Positions 57,573-64,000 of a stretch of DNA of 64,000 bases are shown one piece after another. Numbering within the stretch: position 1 is the stretch's first letter; each line of letters starts with the position of its first letter. The stretch covers positions 11,550,001 to 11,614,000 of the forward strand of contig JARKIP010000053.1 of assembly GCA_029990175.1 (NCBI GenBank), in the 5' to 3' direction. Source of the stretch: Petunia secreta. Its lineage: Eukaryota; Streptophyta; Magnoliopsida; Solanales; Solanaceae. Made by a program: the position numbers and the translations under genes. The notes beneath the pieces were generated by a model. The model was not told the origin of the DNA. It saw only the letters and a list, made by a program, of their open reading frames with translations, and did not search any database.

Positions 57573-58340
57573 TAATGTAGGGAAAATAGGAAACGATAAA
57601 GTAAGATAAAAGCGAGACGTGGCTCGAAAAAATAACCCAAGTTGCCGAAGAACTAGTTTCGATACACCCCGGGAGATTGTCAAGGAACACCTACACTAGG
57701 CAACTACCCACGAGCTACACCCGGAACCCTCAAGTAGAATGATCGGGGAGGGGTCGTTGTCCAACTAGAATCCACTAGAAGAAAACAAGTCCCAAACAAA
57801 GGTCCTTTCATTCAATCACAAAGAGCATTACTCAAGTTTCAACATTCATCAAAATAAGCTAAATATTCAAAATAGGCTAAGCTTGGCTATTTATAATGTT
57901 TTTCAAGCTTGCACAATGACTAAAATACCTTTACTAATAAGGTTCATCAAATAGGCCACGTAGGGCAAAACAGTAAAAGCAACATAAGTTCAGCATCTAG
58001 GAGGGGCGCCTAAGGCTAGGCTGGGTGCCTGGCTAGGCTGGGCGCCTGGCTAGGCGGGGCACCTGGGCTGTGCTTGAGCAAGGCAGGATGCCTGGAGCTA
58101 GGCGGGGCGGCTGTGCCATTTTTCCATTCTTAGGCAGTGTGGTATCTAGGCGGGGCGCCTGACTGTGCTGGGCCTCCCTCCTCCTCCTTAGGCGTGGGGC
58201 CTAGAGCTGAGATCATCCGAAACGTCTTTCCAATGCTTCCTTCATTGAGTCCTCTCATCACCAATTGTAAATGTACCTCTTGGACCTCCTTGACTTGGCT
58301 TCGAGTGAATGGCCTCCTCATGACGGATTGCCCGACATCA
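57573..58340 (-). repeat. E3 5' LTR (right copy)
   Basis: TAATGTAGGG to GACATCA on the top strand (terminal TG changed to TA). It aligns with 47353-48142 and has the GGCGCC-rich block at about 58005-58165. AGCAT follows at 58341-58345. Confidence 0.92.
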
Positions 58341-58345
58341 AGCAT

Positions 58346-61300
58346 AGTCCAAGAAATCCTTCACCGGTGTTGGCCAATAGTAGCTCATTTTTTCCTATAT
58401 GGAAGTGAAGCTTCGACCCAGACTGTGTGATCCCCATAACCTTAAGTGTGCTTCTTATAGAGCTTGAACTGTTTTATCATCTCCTAAATATCGCAAGAGT
58501 ACTCTCTCGAAGATCTTCTATATAGAGTTTCCTTGTAGTAAATAAAGCAGGGTTCTCGACAACGGATTTCAACTCCCCTTTTTGAATTTTTTGGCATGAT
58601 CCCATAACTGAAGTAATTAATTATAGGTTTCCGCCAGCCATTCTTCTCAGCCTCAGAAACAACAAACAAGAAGTTCAAGCTCATTTTCATTATACACATC
58701 CTCATCAAAAGGTGGTACTACCTATTTTATCAAACAATAACTTGCGCATTTTCAGGAAAGGTAATTTTTGACGTTAGAGTGGCCAAGACATCATCTTTCT
58801 AGTGTTCCTTCCTTCGTACATGCTGGAGAGATACATCACCAAGCTATCCTATTAATTTCTATGCATATATGTGATAAGGATGTAACCCTGGTTTCCTTAC
58901 CTCAAAGCTACCTAGAAGCTTATTGATTACCAGCTTAGGGTCTCCATAGACTTGTAACTATAACTGCTTCATGTTGACAGCCATTTTGAGACCAAGTATA
59001 AGTGCTTGATACTCTGCCACATTATTGATGCAACGTTGAGTCAGCGTGAAAGAATATGGAAAACCCTCTCCTTGGGAAGTTACCAAAACCACACCAGCTC
59101 GAGCTCTATCGCAATATGCAACATCATTAAAGTACATCTTCTATGATGGCTAAACTTCAACGACCATTACATCTTCATCAAGAAATTCATCAGTGAGCTC
59201 CTAATCGTCGGGTATCTGATGGTCCGCCAAAAGGTTTGCTAATGCTTGTCCTTTTACTAACTTTTTAGGGATGTACACAATCTCAAATTGTTGAAACTGG
59301 AGATACTATCTCGCTAACCAGTCACTAAGCATGGGATTTGACATCACAAATATCGGATGAACTACGCCTGAAAGTTGTGCTCTATCATTCTTCAGGCCAA
59401 ATAGTATCACTTTGTAGTAGTAAATTCCCTTAAGAAATCAAATCGCCGCGAGTTCTTCATCCTTAGGAGACATACGAATCTGATTGTTGCCAGATAAGCC
59501 ATCCATAAAAGACATTGTCTTATAACCAGTAGTGACATCAATCATGAGTTCTAGGATGGGGAGTGGAAATTCATCCTTAGGACAAGCATTGTTGAGATCT
59601 CTAAAATCTACACAAATTCAAATTTAGCCATTCTTCTTCCTTGTATGGACTATACTCGAAATCAAAGTAGGATACTTGACTTCCCAAATAAAACCAACCT
59701 CGATGAGCTTGTCGACTTCATTCTCAATCAAGGGTACTAGCTCTGACCTGAAGTGATATTGGTTTTGCTAGTAGGACGAGCAGCACTTTTAACCGCCAGA
59801 TGATGGACCGCTAATTTTTGCTGTAGCACGGCATCTTTTTGTATCTCTAAGAAAAGACATCCCTATACTCCTTTACTAGCTCTACATAAGCACTTTCTTC
59901 ATCCTTTATCAGTAAAGCACTTATATATGTGGGTCTTGCTTATTAATCTTTGCCATGGTTGATTTCCTTCAGTGCATCAACAGTTGCCTTCACTCCTTCT
60001 TCTAGCTCAGGCGGAGCATATTTATCAACTTCATCTTCCTGTGGATGCCTATTGTTGAAAGATATGTGGTGACACTAAGAAATATCCTCAAACTCATTCT
60101 TAACATTACTTGGATATGAAGCATTTTGCTCTTCTTTTGCGATGATGTAATATGAAGATCCCATGCTTCCTTCATCTTCCTCATGCTTCTTTGTGTAGAC
60201 TATAGTGTGAGTCTTTTCCTTCAACACCTCTCTGCATGAGACTTCCAGTTTTGCTTGATGTTTCATCCTTGAAGGGATCAGTCTTTGGCAATCACTTGAA
60301 AGTTTTGGGACGTTAGCAGAAATAGGTATATTCATGTTTACATTACTCTTTTGGAGCTTGGTTCTCTTCTTCAACGGTCCCAATATATCAAAGATTGAAG
60401 TTCTTGCAGTTGGTTCTCCGAGCTGATCAAAGACAAACTTCGTTTTGGTTGAAAGGACATAGTCACACTCGGCACTAACGTAATTGTTGCTTGCCTTTCT
60501 TATTGAGATGCGAACTGGTGGGGGTTTTTCAAAGCCCAAAACATAACTTGATTTCTTCATTTAACCTTTTGGTAGGAGTTTCCCTAACTTAGTTGGTTCG
60601 TTGGGATCGTACCCAGTCTTTGCAAATAGTTTTTAAGCATTCAGATAAAAACTCTCACTTGTGCGCTTTATGAGGAGTGCACTATTTTGCGGCAGATTTC
60701 GGACCACAAACTCTCCAAGAAAATTGAAGGATAAATTCAAAGCATCAAGTCGCTTAATAGGAAGGGTTAATCCATTCAGCACGACACTTTGTAGAATGGA
60801 TGAGTGATCTTCCTTTTCCTTTGGTTTTGGGACGTACCGGAGCATAGGTCCTGTTTTCTTCACTGAAGGTGCAAAATATTGCTTATGTGATTTACTTTGA
60901 ATGGAGTGGCTTCTATCTTCATCAGCAACAACTTTTTCTTTCCCAACTGCAATCTCAGCCTTCTTTACAGTAAGCTTAGGATCTGCTGTGTTGGCGATGT
61001 TAGCAACTCTTACTTTATTCATGATATTCTTTAGGTAGAATTTAGCATCACACAGTGTGCTTCAGATTCAGTGAATGGCTTGGCATCAACAATAATCTTC
61101 TTTTCCATACCATCTTCGTGATACCTAAGGCATTGGTGATAGGTGGAGGGCACTACTTTATTCTCATGTATCCACATCCTTCCCAGCAAGATATTATATG
61201 GAGTCTTCGTATCGATCACATTCAACCACGCGCTTGAAGTCATCTCTCCACTAGTGAGCTCTATTTTTGCAGCACCTATTGCCCTTCCCCCCCCCCCCCC

Positions 61301-61440
61301 TTGGTTGAATCTATGGATTATTAAGCGGGTTTCAATCAAATCACCTCTTGAGATGCCAAGTTCACTCATCATTTAAATAGGAAGAATGTTGATTCCGGAT
61401 CCTCCAACAATGAAGATTCTATTCACTCTTTTTTAAATCA
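58346..61440 (-). pseudogene. Ogre/Tat pol, upstream part: protease, partial RT, RNase H domains, start of integrase
   Basis: On the minus strand, from the right: a protease-like region (61372-61031) with TPYNILLGRMWIHENKVVPS; its catalytic Asp is not visible (IVGGSG). A linker region follows (61022-60000; KYAPPELEEGVKATVDALKE near 60000). The RT start is degraded and then jumps from YYYKVILFGLKN to an RNase H end (FEIVYIPKKLVKGQALANLL, about 59250), so most of the RT palm is deleted. A second RNase H-like domain, typical of the Tat branch, reads FPYSFTLTQRCINNVAEYQ (about 59010-59065). It ends in the integrase finger (YYWPTPVKDFLDYA) at the E3 border. Many stops are present. Confidence 0.8.
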
Positions 61441-61934
61441 TATATCCAACCATGAATAGCAGATGATGATGAGAAATTTTCCCAAGCCGGATATCATCCT
61501 TTGTGAAGGTGATCTCTGCTTTACAAGCATTTGCTTCTCTGGATGGAGATTTAGTGAGTTCTTCTGACTTTTCAATTTAAGATGGTTCTGGACTTTCATT
61601 CTTCTCTTCTTCTTAATCAACAGTACAACATGAAGCCTTTATATCATCCTTATGAATCTTCCTGGGAAACCAACTCGGCAGGAACTCTTCTAGAGTCACT
61701 ACCTAACGCAGCTTTTGGTAATGGTGAGCCTCCACCTCTGCCTTTTGTGGATGGCCGATTGCTTTTTGCTTCCTTGGCTTTCTCGCCATCTTCTTCCTTG
61801 TTAGTTGTTTAGCTGGTTCATTTCATGGGTTTGCCTTACAACAACTCCGCCTAGTCACCAATGTCCATCTGTCATCATCTTTCTCCAATGATGCTTTCTC
61901 CATGCTTTGCTCACCAAGCTTTGGGGGAGAAAAT
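61441..61934 (-). other. Remains of the Ogre gag/protease junction
   Basis: Low-complexity Ser/Lys-rich coding-like sequence on the minus strand (about 61440-61620) and a further stretch to 61934 that I cannot identify. It lies where the Ogre gag end would be expected, and an E1-family LTR cuts it at 61935. Confidence 0.4.
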
Positions 61935-64000
61935 TGTTACACCCCGTATATCTAAAGTGACGTATATCATTCTAAAGACATGTTCAGAATAATTTAAGTG
62001 AATTTAAAGTCATAATATTACCATATAAGATGTTTATATGTTGAATATAAAGTTTGGGAAAGTCGGATTTAAGTTGCGGAAAAACCGAGTAAGGAATTGC
62101 CTTGTAACGAAGCTTTTTCAGCAATTCATTTTATGTGTTATATGAGATCTTTTGGGGACATATCATATATCAAATTGAAGGTCTTGGAGTTTATTTTCCA
62201 ATAATTTTAACGGTTTGTTCATACAACATAAGAATAAAAAGATATGAGTATCAGAAATCAGGCCAGAAGAAGGGACATAAGCGCAAAAGAGGGCTAGAGC
62301 TGAAATGTTTCGAGTATAAAAGGAAAAACATGTCTTCTTTTCGTCATTTCCAGAATATAAACGATAGAAACAGTGCTCCCATGAAGGTTGAATCCACTTT
62401 AATGATTTTTACGGAAGGACGCCAATCGTAACTCGAAATTGAAGACAGATTGCGTCAAAATGCTCTACGCGATTAAGGTAACGTTATGCTACCTTCAATT
62501 TCGTCTATAGTTTGAGTTTTAGAATTACTTCATGGCTAAGTAAAGTACCCAAATTCTATGTTATAACTTGTTTAAGCTTTAAAGATGTGGAATTCAAGGG
62601 AAACAAGGTTTAGAAGCAAGAAAAATCAAAGGTATGTAAGGCTGAACCTTTCTTTTGGCAAGGCATGTATCTTGTAGCTTTAGGTGCTTTTCTTAGTTCC
62701 AAACATGGTGCTTCTTGTTGGGTACTTGTATATCATCAAGGTAACCTTATATATACTTAATTTGGTACTAAAATCCAAGGTGAAATGCGTCTAAATCAGC
62801 AAGACAAAACGTTTCAAAATCTGGAAAATTGTTTTGATCTTTGGACAATTGTTAGTATATTGATCATAACTCCTTGTACAAAATTAATATTTAGATTCTT
62901 TAAGAATCCCCAGAACCGTAAGACATATATCTAAAACTTTTATGAAGACCATGAAGTCTATAACTTTGGTCTATACTCTGAAAATTAGGTTGAAATTCAG
63001 GACAGTGGTGCTGTCCGGACATTCTATCTGCTAATTTGTTATGTCATCCAGTTGTCTCATCTTGTTATCCGTTTAACATGTTTATGTTATTAGTTTATCC
63101 GAGTATCCATTCCCGTGTATAGCATAGTATTGGTTCTGTTTTTGCGGATCATCCAGTTTTAAGGGAAACTCTACCGAAATTTTTATAGAATTTCAAAGAG
63201 TTGGACAAATTCTGAGTTCTAGGTTGTGTCTATAATTCCATCCAGATTTTTCTTATCATTTCTTTGAGTCCATATCTATTGTTGCCACATGTGTTATGCC
63301 TCATACATGCTTATGCTTATATTGTGATCATGTTATGTGTGATTTGGAGTCCCCCATAAAGGCGGACATTGGACACACAGTCCAGTCGCGTGTGATACTA
63401 CCCGTCTGGGGGATACAGCCCCTCTGGTTCAGGCGGAAGTTGAAACACCTAGTGTGACTGGGTGTCATTCACACACTCTGACAAGAGAGACTAGATATTA
63501 CTGGCTGGGGGGGATATAGCCCATAACACCCACCAGGTTTGTTATATACGCGTATATAGCCACAGTATGCACTGCATGATTATACATGAGGCTAGTCCAG
63601 GTTTTCAGTTACCGGATTTGGGAGGATACAGCCCATAACACCAGACATGTACTAGTTCAGGTTTTCATTTACCTGATTTGGGGGGGATACAACCCATAAC
63701 ACCAGACAGGTACTAGTTCAGATGTTCAGTTACCTGATTTGGGGGGATATAGCCCATTACACCAGACAGGTACCAGTTCAGATAACAGTTAAGTTTTAGC
63801 TCAGTACTAGTTATAAGTTCTCAGTTATCAGCCACCAGTTCTTAGTGTCAGTATCAGTTGACAGCTATCAGTTCTAGTTTCTAGTTACTAGTTATCAGTC
63901 AAATTACAGTTATTTATCAGTATAGTTCATCTCAGTCTTCAGTTTCAGATTCAGCTAGACTTCAGTTTATATTCACATCATGTTTAGTACGTTCTTCAGA
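61935..64000 (+). repeat. LTR of the E1 family, truncated by the window end
   Basis: It starts TGTTACACCCCG and follows the E1 LTR (3507-4001, then 13808 onward) along its length. It lacks E2 and has a 60-bp unit in three tandem copies at 63600-63780, where the E1 copy has one. It may be the 5' LTR of another element continuing past the window, or a solo LTR. Confidence 0.88.
63600..63780 (+). repeat. Triplicated 60-61-bp unit in the E1-family LTR
   Basis: Three consecutive units share GGTTTTCAGTTACC(T)GATTTGGG-, CCCAT(A/T)ACACCAGACA- and TACTAGTTCAG-like parts. A single copy lies at about 15128-15187 in the E1 LTR. Confidence 0.9.

Larger units (their letters stand above)
47353..58340 (-). 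mobile_element. E3: Ty3/gypsy chromovirus, CRM-like, nested in Ogre
   Basis: On the minus strand: 5' LTR (58340-57573), primer-binding site, long leader, gag, protease, RT, RNase H, integrase, polypurine tract, 3' LTR (48142-47353). LTR ends are TGATG...CATCA. A perfect AGCAT target-site duplication flanks it. The RT ([16 protein letters not shown]) and the integrase tail (FHKERFPNLRKGKLAPRGDGPF) resemble the CRM or closely related chromovirus group; the clade is an inference. The element was hit by a solo LTR (49083-51910) and another insertion (about 53236-53930). Confidence 0.92.

Noticed and set aside
1..64000. Intact host gene or tRNA/rRNA gene
   Set aside because: No frame outside the elements shows a recognisable host protein, and I saw no tRNA-like or rRNA sequence by reading. 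A profile search would be needed to exclude small ones.

Overview
The window is plant nuclear DNA made almost entirely of nested transposable elements. It holds Ty3/gypsy chromoviruses with chromodomain tails, a Tat/Ogre-type gypsy, a Ty1/copia element, a plant L1 LINE and a Mutator-like element (MULE). I find no convincing intact host gene, no tRNA or rRNA gene and no CRISPR. The mix points to a eudicot; from the look of the LTR families I would guess Solanaceae, but no marker gene proves it. Stops and frameshifts are common. Many stops sit where related elements have Gln, Arg or Trp codons, as expected from deamination of methylated cytosines.

Layout, left to right. (1) 1-15971: a decayed Tekay/Del-like gypsy element (E1, + strand). 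Its 3' LTR (3507-4001 plus 13808-15971) is split by a nearly full-length Tekay/Del element (E2, 4002-13807) with a perfect GATAC target-site duplication (TSD). (2) 15972-23548: the 3' end of a third gypsy element (E4, - strand). Its LTR is split by an L1 LINE (17233-22213, 17-bp TSD). The LINE has an uninterrupted ORF2 and an inverted 5' end typical of twin priming. (3) 23549-25563: a poorly identified spacer with a tandem duplication and a copia RNase H scrap. (4) 25564-33025: a full-length Ty1/copia element (E5, TSD GTTTC). (5) 33120-35480: gypsy relics split by a solo LTR (33520-35305). (6) 35481-38350: AT-rich DNA including a promoter-like, LTR-like block on the minus strand.

(7) About 37800-43915: a MULE relic with a spliced, decayed transposase (+ strand) and a tail-to-tail Ulp1/C48 protease gene (- strand). 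Three clusters of the same palindromic minisatellite lie in and around these genes. Next to it (44256-45010) is an unrecognised coiled-coil pseudogene. (8) About 45000-61934: a Tat/Ogre element on the minus strand, split by a CRM-like chromovirus (E3, 47353-58340, - strand, TSD AGCAT). E3 in turn carries a 2.8-kb solo LTR (49083-51910, TSD TGCAC) and a separate insertion of unknown type (about 53236-53930). (9) 61935-64000: an LTR of the E1 family, cut by the window end.

How the parts work together: each element encodes, or once encoded, its own mobility functions (gag, protease, RT/RNase H and integrase; LINE endonuclease/RT; MULE transposase). Nesting and matching TSDs give relative ages: E2 is younger than E1, the LINE is younger than E4, and Ogre is older than E3, which is older than the solo LTR inside it. 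The strongest candidates for new biology are the palindromic minisatellite of the MULE and its protease partner. The LINE, with an open ORF2 but a substituted endonuclease glutamate and a twin-primed end, is also worth a look.
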